This document shows positions 47,135 to 58,532 of a stretch of DNA of 64,000 nucleotides, piece by piece. The translations under genes and the position numbers were made by a program. Numbering within the stretch: the first letter of the stretch is position 1; each line of letters opens with the position of its first letter. The notes under the pieces were generated by a model that made no database searches, was not told the origin of the DNA, and saw nothing but the letters and a program-made list of their open reading frames with translations. The DNA comes from Desulfotignum sp. (GTDB lineage: Bacteria > Desulfobacterota > Desulfobacteria > Desulfobacterales > Desulfobacteraceae): the NCBI GenBank assembly GCA_018399285.1, contig JAGYOW010000002.1, positions 1 to 64,000 on the forward strand. The letters are read 5' to 3'.

Positions 47135-49069
47135 ATGAACCTGTTTGAGTTGAAGCCCGATCCTCCGGGAAATCCGGGTCGGTATGATGCCCGGTCCATT
47201 GAAATTCTCAAAGGTCTGGATCCGGTCAAACGCCGGCCGGGCATGTATACGGACACCACCAGTCCGGACCACCTGGTATTTGAAGTCATTGACAACAGTG
47301 TGGATGAAGCCATAGCCGGATTTGCCGACACCATCGAGGTCGTTTTGAATTCAGACGGCAGTGTGGAAGTGACCGACAACGGCCGGGGCATGCCCGTGGA
47401 CGTGCATCCCGAAGAAGGCATCTCCGGGGTGGAACTGATCATGACCCGGCTTCATGCCGGGGCCAAATTTTCCAACAAAGATTATGCGTTTTCCGGCGGG
47501 CTTCACGGCGTGGGAGTTTCGGTGGTCAATGCCCTGTCATCCCGTCTGGACATTACCATTTACCGGAACGGCCACGAATATGTCATCGGGTTTGAAAACG
47601 GCATCAAAACAAAAGATCTGGAACAGGTGAACGATACGGAACCCAAAGGATCCGGCACATCCGTTCATTTTTTCCCCAATCCAAAATTTTTTGAGCGCAC
47701 GTTTTTTTCAAAGACCGCCATTCAAACCGCCTTGAAATCAAAAGCGGTTCTGTGCCCCGGGCTGAAAACCCGTTTTTTGGATGAGGCCAGTGGTGAAGAA
47801 AATACATGGACTTATGAACAGGGTCTGGATGAATATCTGACGGAAAGTCTCAAAAACCAGGAAACCCTGTTTGACAAACCCTTTACCGGTGAATGCCGGA
47901 CAGACGATTTTCAAGCCATGTGGGCGGTCAACTGGATGATTGAACCCGGACACACCCTGGAAGAAAGCTATGTCAACCTGATTCCCACGCGCCTGGGCGG
48001 CACCCATGTCAACGGGTTTAGGTCCGGGCTTCTGGAATCGTTGCGCGAATTTTGTAAGTTCCGGAATCTGCTGCCCAAAGGCCTGTTTCTGGCACCTGAA
48101 GACATCTGGAACACGGTGGGATATGTGCTGTCGGTCAAACTGTCCGAAGCCCAGTTTTCCGGCCAGACCAAAGAACGGTTGTCATCCCGCCACTGTGCAG
48201 GCCTGGTGAATCTCCAGGTGCGGGATGCCTTCAGTCTGTGGCTCAACCAGCATGTGGACCGGGGTGAAGCTCTGGCAAAACTGGTTATGGATCAGGCCCG
48301 GGCCCGGGTGAGAAAATCCAGAAAAGTCATCCGCAAGCCCGCAGCCAACGGCGGGGTCATGCCGGCCAAGCTGTCAGACTGCACCAGTGATGATCAGCAG
48401 CGGCGGGAACTGTTTTTCGTGGAGGGGGACTCTGCCGGCGGATCCGCCAAACAGGCCAGAGATAGGCGGTTCCAGGCCATTATGCCGTTGCGGGGAAAAA
48501 TCTTGAACACCTGGGACATGGCACCGGCCGCTATCATGGAATCCAGGGAGATCCGGGATATCGTCCAGGTGCTGGGGGTCCTGCCCGGAGAAGCGGATCT
48601 GTCCCGGCTGCGGTACAGTAAAATCTGTATCCTGGCGGATGCGGATTCCGACGGCCTGCACATTGCCACCCTTTTGTGTGCCCTGTTTCTCAGACATTTT
48701 CCCGACATTGTGAAAACCGGTCATGTATTCATGGCCATGCCGCCTTTATACCGGATCGATGTGGGCAAAGAGGTGTTTTATGCCCTGGACGACGAGGAAA
48801 GGCAAAGCATTGTCAAACGCATCAACCGCCGGAAAAAACCGGGCAAAATCCATGTGCAGCGGTTCAAGGGACTGGGAGAGATGAATCCGGCCCAGCTCAA
48901 GGAAACCACCATTGCACCGGATTCAAGGCGCCTGGTGCAGCTGACCGTGGATGCGGCAGATACCCTGGCAGATGTCTACGAAACCATGGACATGCTTCTG
49001 GGGAAAAAACGGGCCAAAGACAGAAAAGAATGGATCGAGGCACAAGGTGACATCAAAGAGATCGAATAA
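47135..49069 (+). CDS. parE: DNA topoisomerase IV subunit B (ParE)
   Basis: The 644-residue ATPase subunit has the GHKL motifs [21 protein letters not shown] and [15 protein letters not shown]. The transducer domain follows, then the TOPRIM domain with [21 protein letters not shown] near residue 428 and [13 protein letters not shown]. The [13 protein letters not shown] block and [13 protein letters not shown] follow the E. coli ParE pattern, not GyrB. It pairs with ParC, encoded next, to decatenate daughter chromosomes. GyrA/GyrB are not in the window. Confidence 0.95.
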   Translation: MNLFELKPDPPGNPGRYDARSIEILKGLDPVKRRPGMYTDTTSPDHLVFEVIDNSVDEAIAGFADTIEVVLNSDGSVEVTDNGRGMPVDVHPEEGISGVELIMTRLHAGAKFSNKDYAFSGGLHGVGVSVVNALSSRLDITIYRNGHEYVIGFENGIKTKDLEQVNDTEPKGSGTSVHFFPNPKFFERTFFSKTAIQTALKSKAVLCPGLKTRFLDEASGEENTWTYEQGLDEYLTESLKNQETLFDKPFTGECRTDDFQAMWAVNWMIEPGHTLEESYVNLIPTRLGGTHVNGFRSGLLESLREFCKFRNLLPKGLFLAPEDIWNTVGYVLSVKLSEAQFSGQTKERLSSRHCAGLVNLQVRDAFSLWLNQHVDRGEALAKLVMDQARARVRKSRKVIRKPAANGGVMPAKLSDCTSDDQQRRELFFVEGDSAGGSAKQARDRRFQAIMPLRGKILNTWDMAPAAIMESREIRDIVQVLGVLPGEADLSRLRYSKICILADADSDGLHIATLLCALFLRHFPDIVKTGHVFMAMPPLYRIDVGKEVFYALDDEERQSIVKRINRRKKPGKIHVQRFKGLGEMNPAQLKETTIAPDSRRLVQLTVDAADTLADVYETMDMLLGKKRAKDRKEWIEAQGDIKEIE

Positions 49070-49097
49070 CGTCATAAAAAACCAGCAGGATCCTGAA

Positions 49098-51338
49098 ATG
49101 GACGGGCATGAGCAGATCGCTTTTCAGGAATTTGCCAGAAAAGCGTATCTCAATTATTCCATGTATGTGATTCTGGACCGGGCCCTGCCCCATATCGGGG
49201 ACGGGTTGAAACCGGTGCAGCGGCGCATTGTGTATGCCATGAGTCAACTGGGACTTTCTTCCACAGCCAAATTCAAAAAATCCGCCCGGACAGTGGGCGA
49301 TGTGCTGGGTAAATTTCATCCCCACGGGGACACGGCCTGTTATGAAGCCATGGTGCTCATGGCCCAGCCGTTTTCATTGAGATACCCTCTGGTACAGGGC
49401 CAGGGCAACTGGGGAGACCCCAATGATCCCAAATCTTTTGCTGCCATGCGGTATACCGAATCCCGGCTTTCCAGATACGCGGACCTTCTGCTGGATGAAC
49501 TGGATCAGGGCACGGTGGAATGGGTACCCAATTTCGACGGCACATTGAATGAACCCCGGCAGCTGCCGGCCCGGCTGCCAAACCTGCTGCTCAACGGCAC
49601 CACCGGGATTGCCGTGGGCATGGCCACCAGTATTCTGCCCCACAATCTCAGGGAGGTGGCCAAAGCCCTGGTGCTGCTCATAGAAGATGATACCGCTTCT
49701 CTGGATGAACTGATCAAGCATATCAAAGGACCTGATTTTCCCACTGCTGCTGAAATCATCACCCCGGCCGAAGATATCAGGGCCATTTATGAAACCGGTT
49801 CCGGACGGATCAAAATGCGGGCCCGGTTCCGCATCGAGGACGGGGATATCGTTTACCATGCCCTGCCCTATCATGCCTCGGCTGAAAAGATTTATGAACA
49901 GATTGCAACCCAGATGGCAGATAAAAAACTGCCCATGGTCAGTGATATCAGGGATGAATCCGACCATGAAGACCCTACCCGTTTGGTGGTGATTCCCAAG
50001 TCCGGCCGGGTGGATCTGTCTGCGTTGACCGATCATCTGTTTGCCACCACGGATCTGGAAAAATCTTATTCATTCAATATGAACATGATCGGGATCAACG
50101 GCCGGCCTGCGGTAAAAAATTTAAAAACCCTGCTCAAGGAATGGCTGGTGTTCCGATTCCAGACCGTCAGAAACAAATTGTCGTTTCAGCTGGAAAAAGT
50201 GGTAACCCGGCTTCACATCCTGGAAGGCTTCCGCACGGTATTTCTGAATCTGGACCAGGTGATTCAAATCATCCGGGAGTCTGATCACCCTAAACAGGAC
50301 CTGATCAAGGCCTTTGATCTGACCCGTGAACAGGCGGATGCGATTCTGGAGATCCGTTTACGTCAGCTGGCCCGGCTGGAAGAGATCAAAATTCTTTCTG
50401 AAATCAAAGCGCTGGAAACCCGAAAAAAAGAGATAGATACGCTATTGAACGATGAAACAGCCTTCAGGGCTTATATAGTGGAAGAAATACAATCCGATGC
50501 GAAAAAATACGGGGATAAGCGCCTGTCTCCCATCAAGAAACGAAAGGAAGCAGAAGCATTTTCCGTGACCGATGTCATCGAAGTGGAACCGGTGACCATT
50601 ATTTTATCTGAAAACGGATGGATCCGGTCGGCCAAGGGCCATGACATCGACCCGGAAAACGTCAAATTCCGGTCCGGAGATTCCCTGCGCTGCCATTTGC
50701 GGACCCGCAGTGACAACCCCATCGTCTTTCTGGACAGTTCCGGGCGCAGCTACACTTTGTATTCCCATGTACTGCCGTCAGCCAGAAGCAACGGTGAACC
50801 ATTGACCGGTCACCTGTCATTGCAGAACAACGCCCGGATCTGTTACATGCTCTCGGAAACCATGGCGTCCCATTTTCTAATGGGATCGGACAACGGATAC
50901 GGGTTTGTCATTCAATTTTCCGATTTTCTGACCCATTTCAAAAACGGTAAATCAGTGATCACCCTTAAAAATGATGCAGACCTGATGCCCCCCTGCCCTG
51001 TGACGATGCTTGAAACCGATGCAGTGGTGGCAATCACCACCAAGGGCCGGATGCTGATTTTTCCTTTAAGTGAACTGCCCCGGTTGAAAAAAGGTCAGGG
51101 AAATAAACTGATCACCATCCCTAAAAAAGAACGACTGTCTTCTGACCCGGAAAAACTCAAATTTCTGATAACATTGCCTTTATATGCCAATATTGTTATA
51201 CATTCAAAAAAACATTCTTTGATGCTCAATCCGGGCAATCAGGCGGATTATGTCAAAAAGCGCGGAACCCGGGGAAAATTGCTGCCCCGGGGATATCGCA
51301 TCGTGGATAAATTGGAGGTCGTACTGAATGAAGCATAA
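49098..51338 (+). CDS. parC: DNA topoisomerase IV subunit A (ParC)
   Basis: From the ATG at 49098 (AGGA upstream) the protein has 746 residues. The breakage-reunion domain shows [42 protein letters not shown] and [24 protein letters not shown] with the catalytic Tyr near residue 118. The sequence matches ParC rather than GyrA. The quinolone-determining position equivalent to E. coli Ser80 is Thr. A coiled-coil tower ([20 protein letters not shown]) and a degenerate beta-pinwheel follow. It starts 28 bases after parE. Confidence 0.95.
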   Translation: MDGHEQIAFQEFARKAYLNYSMYVILDRALPHIGDGLKPVQRRIVYAMSQLGLSSTAKFKKSARTVGDVLGKFHPHGDTACYEAMVLMAQPFSLRYPLVQGQGNWGDPNDPKSFAAMRYTESRLSRYADLLLDELDQGTVEWVPNFDGTLNEPRQLPARLPNLLLNGTTGIAVGMATSILPHNLREVAKALVLLIEDDTASLDELIKHIKGPDFPTAAEIITPAEDIRAIYETGSGRIKMRARFRIEDGDIVYHALPYHASAEKIYEQIATQMADKKLPMVSDIRDESDHEDPTRLVVIPKSGRVDLSALTDHLFATTDLEKSYSFNMNMIGINGRPAVKNLKTLLKEWLVFRFQTVRNKLSFQLEKVVTRLHILEGFRTVFLNLDQVIQIIRESDHPKQDLIKAFDLTREQADAILEIRLRQLARLEEIKILSEIKALETRKKEIDTLLNDETAFRAYIVEEIQSDAKKYGDKRLSPIKKRKEAEAFSVTDVIEVEPVTIILSENGWIRSAKGHDIDPENVKFRSGDSLRCHLRTRSDNPIVFLDSSGRSYTLYSHVLPSARSNGEPLTGHLSLQNNARICYMLSETMASHFLMGSDNGYGFVIQFSDFLTHFKNGKSVITLKNDADLMPPCPVTMLETDAVVAITTKGRMLIFPLSELPRLKKGQGNKLITIPKKERLSSDPEKLKFLITLPLYANIVIHSKKHSLMLNPGNQADYVKKRGTRGKLLPRGYRIVDKLEVVLNEA

Positions 51339-51347
51339 AGCGAGTCA

Positions 51348-52734
51348 ATGAAGTCGTTTTATTTAAAAAATTTTATTTTTTTGAATCTGCTGATTCTTTG
51401 CGGTTATTTTGTTTATCTGAGTTATCTGCTCCAGCACAGGGACCTGGGGTATTCACCTGGTACGCTGGAACGCATCCAGAATTCCGGCGTGCTGCGACTG
51501 ATCACAACCCAGTCGTTGAACAATTTTTATCTATACAGGGGAGAACCCACCGGATTCGAATACGAACTGGCCCGGGAATTTGCTCGATATCTGCATGTGG
51601 ATCTGGATGTGGTTACACCGGGCTGGAACAATCTGCTGGTTTATCTGGACCAGGGAAAAGGGGATTTTGTCGGCGCCAGCATGACCATCAATCGGGAACG
51701 TCTGGAAAAAGTCAAATTTTCAATACCCTACATGGATGGTTCAGCAGAAGGTGATTCATCGCCGCCCTGGTTTTTGGCCCTAAAGACATCGAAGACCTGG
51801 CTTTGCGGACCATTCATGTCAGACGCGACACTTCCTATCATTATCGGCTGAAAGAAATTCAGTCACTTGGCATTGATGTTCGTTATATCCTGCATGACAA
51901 TGTCCCCACCGAGGATCTGATTGCCATGGTCCACGACCGGGAAATCAAATTCACGATTGCCGATTCAATATAGCCCGGCTCAATCAAAAGACACATGCCT
52001 GATATCCGTGTCGGTATCCCCATCTACAAAAAAGAATCTGTGGCCCTGGGCCGTGCGCAAAAGATGATCCGGAAATCCTTGAGGAAATAAACCGGTTTTT
52101 TCTGTATGCCAGAGAATCAGGAATGCTCCAGAAAATTGTCAACAAAATACTATGGTCATCCCAAAGAGTTTAATGTCTTTGAATTAAAAACATTTCATGA
52201 ACGGATTCAGAATCATCTGCCTAAATATCAGGACATCATTGAAAGCCAAGTCTAAAAAATACGGATTTGACTGGCGCCTGGTGGCGGCCGTGGTGTACCA
52301 GGAGTCCCGGTTCGATCCGGGGCAAAAAGCATTACCCACGTGAGAGGGCTGATGCAGGTGACAAGGGCCGCTGCCAGAGAAATGGGGATTCAGGACCGGC
52401 GGGATCCGGTCCAGAGTGTCAAGGCCGGCATTAATTACTTGAACAGATGTATGATCGATTTGAAAGATATTGACGATGACTATAGCGGCTGTTGTTTGCT
52501 CTGGCCAGTTACAATGTGGGATTGGGACACGTTCTGGATGCCATGAAAATTGCCGAAGACAAAGGACTGGACCCCCGGTTCTGGAATTCAATTAAAACAA
52601 CGCTGCCGTTGCTGTCCAAACCTGACGTGTATAAAAAAACCAAACATGGATATGCCCGGGGATGGGAACCCGTACAATACGTGGAACGGATTCTCACCTG
52701 GTATGATATCCTCAAACAAATAGATTTTTCCTGA
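51348..52734 (+). pseudogene. mltF: membrane-bound lytic transglycosylase MltF-like, multiple frameshifts
   Basis: A signal-anchor helix (IFLNLLILCGYFVYLSYLL) is followed by a periplasmic amino-acid-binding-like domain (GVLRLITTQSLNNFYLYRG, GFEYELAREFARYLHVDLD, FVGASMTINRERL). The frame is lost near 51745 and changes about six times before 52520. The soluble-lytic-transglycosylase domain is recognisable across frames: FDWRLVAAVVYQESRFDP with the catalytic Glu, VRGLMQVTRAAAREMG, ALASYNVGLGHVLDAM and a clean C-terminus. The two-domain order is that of MltF, which cleaves peptidoglycan and is tuned by muropeptide binding. It follows parC by nine bases. Unlike its broken neighbours it need not be essential, so real decay is possible. 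Confidence 0.85.
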
Positions 52735-52795
52735 AATTCTGTTGTCAATATCGACGGCATTCAGGAACCAACCCGATTTTAAAAAGAGTGAAACC

Positions 52796-54262
52796 ATGAC
52801 AAGAAAAATTCTAATCAATGCAATGGATCCGGATGTCAGCCGGATTGCAGCTGTCATAGACAGCAAACTGGACCAGTTTCACATTGAAACCAGGGCCAGA
52901 GAAGTCACACAGGGCAACATTTACAAAGGAGTTGTCACCCGGGTCGAGCAAAGTCTTCAGGCGGTATTTGTGGATTATGGGGCGGAAAAAAATGGGTTTT
53001 TGCAAAAAAATGAAATCCATTCCGACTATTTCCAGGACGTGGAAACCCGGGACAAAGCGTTGTTCAACCTGATCAAAAAAGGCCAGGAGCTTATTGTCCA
53101 GGTGGTCAAAGATCCCATCAGCCAGAAAGGGGCCATGCTCACCACCTTTATCTCCCTGCCCGGCCGTCTGGCAGTACTCATGCCCGGCAGTAGCACCAAA
53201 GGCGTGTCCCGGAAAATCAGTGAGGAAGATGAGAGAAAACGGTTGGTCGGCGTGCTGAAAACCATGGATATTCCGGAAGGGTTCGGTATGATCGTGAGAA
53301 CTGCGGGTAAAAATTCCACCAAAACCCAGCTGACCGCTGATTTGAAATATTTGATGCGGATGTGGAAAAATATCGACAAGCTGGCCATTGACAACCCCGC
53401 TCCGTCTCTGCTCTATAAAGAACAAAACCTGGCGGTGCGCTCGTTGAGAGATTATTTTACCACGGATATCACTGAAATTTTGATTGACAACCCGGACATC
53501 TATCGGGAAGTCAAGGAATTCATGGCCATGATCGCCCCTAAACAGAAAAAAATTGTCAAACTGTTCAAGGGGGAAAAACCCATTTTCACCAAATATCAGC
53601 TGGAGGAACAAATTGCCTCCATCTTTAAAAGGGACGTGCCGCTGAAATCCGGTGGATTTCTGGTGATCGAGCAGACCGAAGCCCTGGTCTCCATTGATGT
53701 GAACTCGGGCAAATCTACCAAGCGGAAAAATATTGAAGAAACCGCGTATCATACCAACCTGGAAGCGGCTGAAGAAGTGGCCAGACAATTGCGGCTGAGG
53801 GATATGGGCGGTCTGATTGTGGTAGATTTCATCGATATGCGGGAAAGACGGCATAAGGCGGATATCACTAAATGTCTGAAAAAAAACTTAAAAACAGACA
53901 AGGCCAAAACAAAGGTCGGAGGCGTCACCACCTTTGGATTGCTGGAAATGTCCAGGCAACGCATCCGGCACTCCATCACCTTTGGCAGCTATGAAACCTG
54001 CCGCCACTGTAACGGCCGGGGACAGATTCCATCTGTGGAAACGCAGGGTCTGGCGGTTATGCGCCAATTGAATCTGAAAACCCTGAAAGCGGAAAACAAA
54101 CAATTCCAGGTGCACCTGCCCCGGGAAGTGGCGTACTATCTTCTTAACAAAAAAAGAGAGGATATTCTTGAAATCGAAACCAAGCGGGAGGTTTCCATTG
54201 CCATTGAGATCGATCCGGAACTGGTTCCGGGCCAGAGCCGGATTACCAACTGCGGTCAATGA
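52796..54262 (+). CDS. rng: ribonuclease G (Rne/Rng family)
   Basis: From the ATG at 52796 the protein has 488 residues, the length of RNase G rather than RNase E. The S1 domain is near residues 35-120 (GNIYKGVVTRVEQSLQAVFVDYG). The catalytic aspartates sit in LVSIDVNSGKST and GGLIVVDFIDMR, and the dimer zinc-link Cys pair is in CRHCNGRG near residue 403. It trims 16S rRNA and decays selected mRNAs. An upstream in-frame start would add 18 residues without a ribosome site. Confidence 0.95.
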   Translation: MTRKILINAMDPDVSRIAAVIDSKLDQFHIETRAREVTQGNIYKGVVTRVEQSLQAVFVDYGAEKNGFLQKNEIHSDYFQDVETRDKALFNLIKKGQELIVQVVKDPISQKGAMLTTFISLPGRLAVLMPGSSTKGVSRKISEEDERKRLVGVLKTMDIPEGFGMIVRTAGKNSTKTQLTADLKYLMRMWKNIDKLAIDNPAPSLLYKEQNLAVRSLRDYFTTDITEILIDNPDIYREVKEFMAMIAPKQKKIVKLFKGEKPIFTKYQLEEQIASIFKRDVPLKSGGFLVIEQTEALVSIDVNSGKSTKRKNIEETAYHTNLEAAEEVARQLRLRDMGGLIVVDFIDMRERRHKADITKCLKKNLKTDKAKTKVGGVTTFGLLEMSRQRIRHSITFGSYETCRHCNGRGQIPSVETQGLAVMRQLNLKTLKAENKQFQVHLPREVAYYLLNKKREDILEIETKREVSIAIEIDPELVPGQSRITNCGQ

Positions 54263-54280
54263 TTAACCGTGTAGCGTTTC

Positions 54281-54309
54281 TTGACATCTGTTCCTGTTTT
54301 GTGTATCTA
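54281..54309 (+). promoter_or_regulatory. sigma70-type promoter of yajC-secD-secF
   Basis: A perfect TTGACA (54281-54286), a 17-base spacer and TATCTA (54304-54309) give a leader of about 50 bases before yajC. Confidence 0.7.
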
Positions 54310-54365
54310 AATCCATTTGATATGCGTTTTCCAGGATTTCATCACATTTAATTTTTGAAGGAGGA

Positions 54366-54707
54366 ATGACATTGATTAGTACAGCATTTGCAATGGGAGC
54401 CAGCGAAGGACAGGCAGCCGGCGGTTTGGCCGGATTTCTGCCCATTATTATTCTTTTTGCCATTTTCTATTTTCTTCTGATCCGTCCCCAGCAGAAAAAA
54501 GCCAAAGAGCACCGGGAAATGATTTCGAATTTAAAAAAAGGAAACCGGATTATCACTTCCGGCGGAATTTTCGGTACCATCACATCTATTGATGATACCA
54601 GTATCGGTCTTGAAATTGCCGAAAAAGTCAAAATCAAAGTGTCCCGAGGAAATGTGGCAGCCCTGGTTTCAGAAAGTGAAGCCGCCGTCAAATCCGAAAA
54701 AAAATAA
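54366..54707 (+). CDS. yajC: preprotein translocase subunit YajC
   Basis: The 113-residue protein has one membrane helix (LAGFLPIIILFAIFYFLLI) followed by the family signature RPQQKKAKEHREMISNLKKG and a small beta domain (GGIFGTITSIDDTSIGLEIA). YajC associates with SecDF at the inner membrane. The gene opens the yajC-secD-secF unit behind its own promoter and GAAGGAGGAATG ribosome site. Confidence 0.95.
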   Translation: MTLISTAFAMGASEGQAAGGLAGFLPIIILFAIFYFLLIRPQQKKAKEHREMISNLKKGNRIITSGGIFGTITSIDDTSIGLEIAEKVKIKVSRGNVAALVSESEAAVKSEKK

Positions 54708-54730
54708 TCCTTTGTGCTGGAGCTTGAAGA

Positions 54731-56299
54731 TTGAAATTATTTACCTTAAAGCACGGATTGGTCCTCATCGTCATTCTGGCTGCCATCGTCTGGTTGTTGC
54801 CTACGTTTACAAACACGTGGCCCCATAAAAAAATCAATCTGGGGCTGGATCTGCAAGGCGGGATGCATCTGGTGCTCGAAGTCCAGAATATCAAGGCCGT
54901 GGAAGCGGAGCTGGAACGGACAGCCGATGAAATCAAAAAGGAGTTGCGCCGGAACAACACCCTGCATCAGGGTGTCAACCGCCAGGGAAACATGCTGGTA
55001 GCACAACTGCCGGATCAGGAATCCAGGGCCGCGTTTGAGCAGATCATTTCCAAAGAATTTTCAAACCTGAAAGTGACAACCGCTGCGGTTCAGGATGGAT
55101 CTATCGGATTTCAGCTGAAGCTGCCCGAAGATGAAATGGATATGATTCGAAAAATGGCCACGGACCAGGCGCTTGAAACCATTCGAAACCGGATTGATGA
55201 GTTCGGTGTCAGCGAACCGGATATACGGATTCAAGGTAAGAACCGTATTCTTCTCCAGTTGCCGGGGATCAATGATCCGGACCGGGCCAAAGAACTGATC
55301 GGAAAAACCGCTCAGTTGACATTTCAGCTGGTGGATGAAGATGCCGGAATTGACGCGGCCCTTAAAGGGAACCTGCCTGTGGGAAGCATGCTCTTGTACG
55401 AAAAAAGGATAGACCCGACTAGCGGAAACACCACAGAAGTTCCTCATGTCATCAAAAAACAGGTGCTGCTGGACGGCAGTCTGCTGGTCAATGCCCGGGT
55501 GGAGTTTGACCAGTTTCAGCAACCCCAGGTCGGTATTGAGTTCAACCGCAAAGGTGCCCATATTTTTGACCGGATCACCGGGGAAAATATCAAAAAACGC
55601 CTGGCCATCATTCTGGACAACACCGTTTACTCCGCCCCGGTCATCCAGGACCGGATCGCCGGGGGAAAAGCCGTGATCACCGGTAATTTCACCATGAACG
55701 AAGCCAAGGACCTGGCCATTGCCCTGCGGGCCGGTTCGTTACCCGCGCCCGTGACCATCATAGAAGAAAGAACGGTCGGACCGACCCTGGGCGCGGATTC
55801 CATCCGCATGGGCATGATATCCATGCTGGTGGGCGGGGCATTGATCCTTTTGTTCATGACGATCTATTACAAAAAATCCGGGTTGATCGCCAACCTGGCC
55901 CTGATATTGAATATCATTCTCATCGGCGGGGGACTGGCTGCATTTCAGGCGACATTAACCCTGCCCGGCATTGCCGGCATCATTCTGACCATCGGGATGG
56001 CCGTGGATGCCAACGTGATTATTTTTGAGCGGATCAGAGAAGAGCTCCGGTGGGGTAAGACCGCGTCTGCTGCGGTGCATGCCGGTTTTGATAGAGCTGC
56101 ATTGACCATTCTGGATGCCAATGTCACGACATTGATCGCCGCCATCGTGCTGTTTCAGTTCGGCACCGGGCCGATCAAGGGGTTTGCCGTGACTTTGGGG
56201 CTGGGGATCGTTGCCAGCCTGTTCACGGCTCTGGTTTTGTCCAGATCCATTTTCGATCTTGTCTTGCAGAAAAAAACCACTTCATCATTGAGCATATAA
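54731..56299 (+). CDS. secD: protein translocase subunit SecD
   Basis: The 522-residue RND-like subunit uses the proton gradient to pull secreted proteins into the periplasm. It has an N-terminal helix followed by NLGLDLQGGMHLVLEV, the large periplasmic P1 domain with IRNRIDEFGVSEPDI and RILLQLPGI, and five C-terminal helices with GAVAAFQATLTLPG-like and AVDANVIIFERIREELR motifs carrying the conserved Asp and Arg. The start is a TTG at 54731, 23 bases after yajC. It is followed by secF after 13 bases. Confidence 0.96.
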   Translation: MKLFTLKHGLVLIVILAAIVWLLPTFTNTWPHKKINLGLDLQGGMHLVLEVQNIKAVEAELERTADEIKKELRRNNTLHQGVNRQGNMLVAQLPDQESRAAFEQIISKEFSNLKVTTAAVQDGSIGFQLKLPEDEMDMIRKMATDQALETIRNRIDEFGVSEPDIRIQGKNRILLQLPGINDPDRAKELIGKTAQLTFQLVDEDAGIDAALKGNLPVGSMLLYEKRIDPTSGNTTEVPHVIKKQVLLDGSLLVNARVEFDQFQQPQVGIEFNRKGAHIFDRITGENIKKRLAIILDNTVYSAPVIQDRIAGGKAVITGNFTMNEAKDLAIALRAGSLPAPVTIIEERTVGPTLGADSIRMGMISMLVGGALILLFMTIYYKKSGLIANLALILNIILIGGGLAAFQATLTLPGIAGIILTIGMAVDANVIIFERIREELRWGKTASAAVHAGFDRAALTILDANVTTLIAAIVLFQFGTGPIKGFAVTLGLGIVASLFTALVLSRSIFDLVLQKKTTSSLSI

Positions 56300-56331
56300 A
56301 GGAATTGTCATTATGCAGCTGATCAAGTCTG

Positions 56332-57356
56332 ATATCAATATCGACTTTCTGGGAAAACGAAAAATCGCAATGGTTTTTTCCGGCCTGCTGATCCTGGCCA
56401 GTATCATTGGCCTGGTCATCCATAAAGGACCCAATTACGGCATTGATTTTGCCGGTGGCGCATTGGTCCAGGTCAAGTTCAACCAGGACGTATCCATTGG
56501 ACAGGTGCGGGACAGTCTGGCCGGACTGAATCTCAAAGATTTGTCTGTTCAGGATTTCGGTGAAGCCGATACCCATGAATTTTTAATCCGGACCGCCAAT
56601 ACCGGATCTCAAGGTACTGGTCTGGCCCAGGCGGTTTCCGCCGCCATTGAAAAAGAAACCGGAATCGCGCCTGAAATCCGGCGTATGGAAATGGTCGGCC
56701 CTCAAGTGGGAGATGACCTGAAAAAACAGGCCCTTCTGGCCATTTTTTATTCTTTGCTGTTCATTACCATCTATATTTCCGGCCGGTTTGAACTCAAGTG
56801 GATCCTGTCCGGTGTCACTGCCGGGACCATGATGGCCGTGGTTTATTTTTTGTCGGTGTTCAATGTCAGTATGCCGATATTGATCACCGGGGCACTTGTG
56901 GTGTCTTTAGGCCTGTTCTGGCGGCTTCGGCTCAAATATGCCATGGGCGCCATGATCGCCCTGATTCATGATGTGTTTATCACGGTCGGTATTTTCTGCA
57001 TATTTGACATGGATTTTTCCTTACCCATTATTGCGGCTTTGTTGACCATTATCGGGTATTCCCTGAATGACACCATCATCGTGTTTGACAGGATCCGTGA
57101 AAATATCAAGGGGGAATCCGATAAAACCGGGTTGCCTGCTCTTTTCAATCAGAGCATCAACCAGACATTGTCCCGGACCATTTTAACGTCTGTCACCACC
57201 TTGATTGTCCTGCTGGCATTGTTTTTTCTGGGTGGAGAGATCATTCATAATTTTGCCTTTGCCATGATCGTAGGCGTGCTGATCGGGACCTATTCATCTG
57301 TTTTTGTGGCAACCCCCATTGTTCTTTTTGCTTCTTTAAAACGGATGAATGGATGA
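56332..57356 (+). CDS. secF: protein translocase subunit SecF
   Basis: The protein has about 341-347 residues, partner of SecD. It has the first helix, the periplasmic P4 domain with IDFAGGALVQVKFN, the IRRMEMVGPQVGDDL segment and five further helices with GYSLNDTIIVFDRIRENIK carrying the conserved Asp-Arg pair. ATG 56313 with AAAGGAATTG upstream is also in frame and perhaps the better start; either leaves the family domains intact. Its TGA overlaps the ATG of a 15-codon mini-ORF leading to dprA. Confidence 0.93.
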
Positions 57357-57400
57357 TATCTATGTTGAAAAAAATCAGCCCGACTTTTGAATTGGAATGA
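57353..57400 (+). CDS. possible 15-codon linking mini-ORF between secF and dprA
   Basis: ATG at 57353 overlaps the secF stop as ATGA, and the TGA at 57398-57400 overlaps the dprA ATG as ATGA. The peptide would be MISMLKKISPTFELE. The double overlap could couple dprA translation to secF. There is no independent evidence that the peptide is made; coincidence is possible. Confidence 0.25.
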   Translation: MISMLKKISPTFELE

Positions 57401-58521
57401 ATTCGGATGCTGACAAATACCTGCCCTGGTTTATTCTAAGAGAAGTTCCCGGTGTGGGACACCAGATGTATTTTCGCCTGCTCCAGGCCTTTGACGGCCC
57501 GGAGCAGGCTCTTTCAGCCGATTCTGACGCCCTGGCCAATATTCCCGGTATTCACCACAAAACCATCGCCGGAATCAGACATCTCAAACCCTGTATGGCT
57601 GCTGCAAAAAAAGAGCTGCAAAAAACCCTGGATCAAGGGTTTTCCATTCTGACGATCCATGATGAACGATTCCCTGTATTTTTAAAAAACATTCCTGATC
57701 CACCGGCATTACTGACCTGTTCAGGTGTCTGGGAACCGGATATTCCCTGTATTGCCATCGTGGGGTCCCGGGCTGCGTCGAGCTACGGCATCTCCACAGC
57801 CAGACGTCTGGCATTCAAACTGGCGGAAAAAGGATTCTGCATTGTCAGCGGCATGGCCAGGGGCATTGACACGGCCGCCCATGAAGGCGCCCTGGACAGC
57901 ACCGGGAAAACCATTGCCGTGCTGGGGTCCGGCCTGAACAACATTTATCCCCGGGAAAACAAGGCGTTGTTTCATAAAATTCAAAAACGCGGTGCCGTGT
58001 TCTCGGAATTTAAACTTGACACCGACCCGTTTCCGTATCATTTTCCTGTCAGAAACCGGATCATTGCCGGTCTGTCCTGCGGAACCATCGTGGTGGAAGC
58101 AGCCAGAAAAAGCGGTTCATTGATTACAGCCAGGCTGGCGGCTGAGTATAACCGGGAAGTGTTTGCAGTCCCGGGAAGCATTGCGTCACAAAAAAGTCAG
58201 GGAACCCATTTTTTATTGAAACAGGGGGCCAAGCTGGTGGAAAATGAAACCGATGTGATGGAGGAGTTATCTCATCTGGTTCATGTTGAACCGGCATCAG
58301 GAATATCCTGTGAAAACGCTTCTGCAAAACCGGACGCGCCCCAGGACCTGGATTGTGACAAAAAACATGTTTTACAGATTCTGGATGCCTATCCCCAGCA
58401 TATCGACCAGATTATTGAAATCAGCCGGATGCCCAGTGATGCGGTATCTGCCATTTTACTGGAACTTGAATTGATGGGACAGATCACGCATCATCCCGGC
58501 AATTATTTTTCGTTATCATAA
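57397..58521 (+). CDS. dprA: DNA-processing protein DprA
   Basis: The 374-residue protein protects incoming single-stranded DNA and loads RecA in transformation. An N-terminal helix-hairpin region (LREVPGVGHQMYFRLLQAF) precedes the Rossmann core with IAIVGSRAASSYGISTARRLA, SGMARGIDTAAHEGALD, AVLGSGLNNIYPREN and VVEAARKSGSLITARLAAEY. A winged-helix-like C-terminal domain follows (ISRMPSDAVSAILLELELMGQI). topA follows 11 bases downstream. Confidence 0.94.
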   Translation: MNSDADKYLPWFILREVPGVGHQMYFRLLQAFDGPEQALSADSDALANIPGIHHKTIAGIRHLKPCMAAAKKELQKTLDQGFSILTIHDERFPVFLKNIPDPPALLTCSGVWEPDIPCIAIVGSRAASSYGISTARRLAFKLAEKGFCIVSGMARGIDTAAHEGALDSTGKTIAVLGSGLNNIYPRENKALFHKIQKRGAVFSEFKLDTDPFPYHFPVRNRIIAGLSCGTIVVEAARKSGSLITARLAAEYNREVFAVPGSIASQKSQGTHFLLKQGAKLVENETDVMEELSHLVHVEPASGISCENASAKPDAPQDLDCDKKHVLQILDAYPQHIDQIIEISRMPSDAVSAILLELELMGQITHHPGNYFSLS

Positions 58522-58532
58522 AAGGAGTTGTT

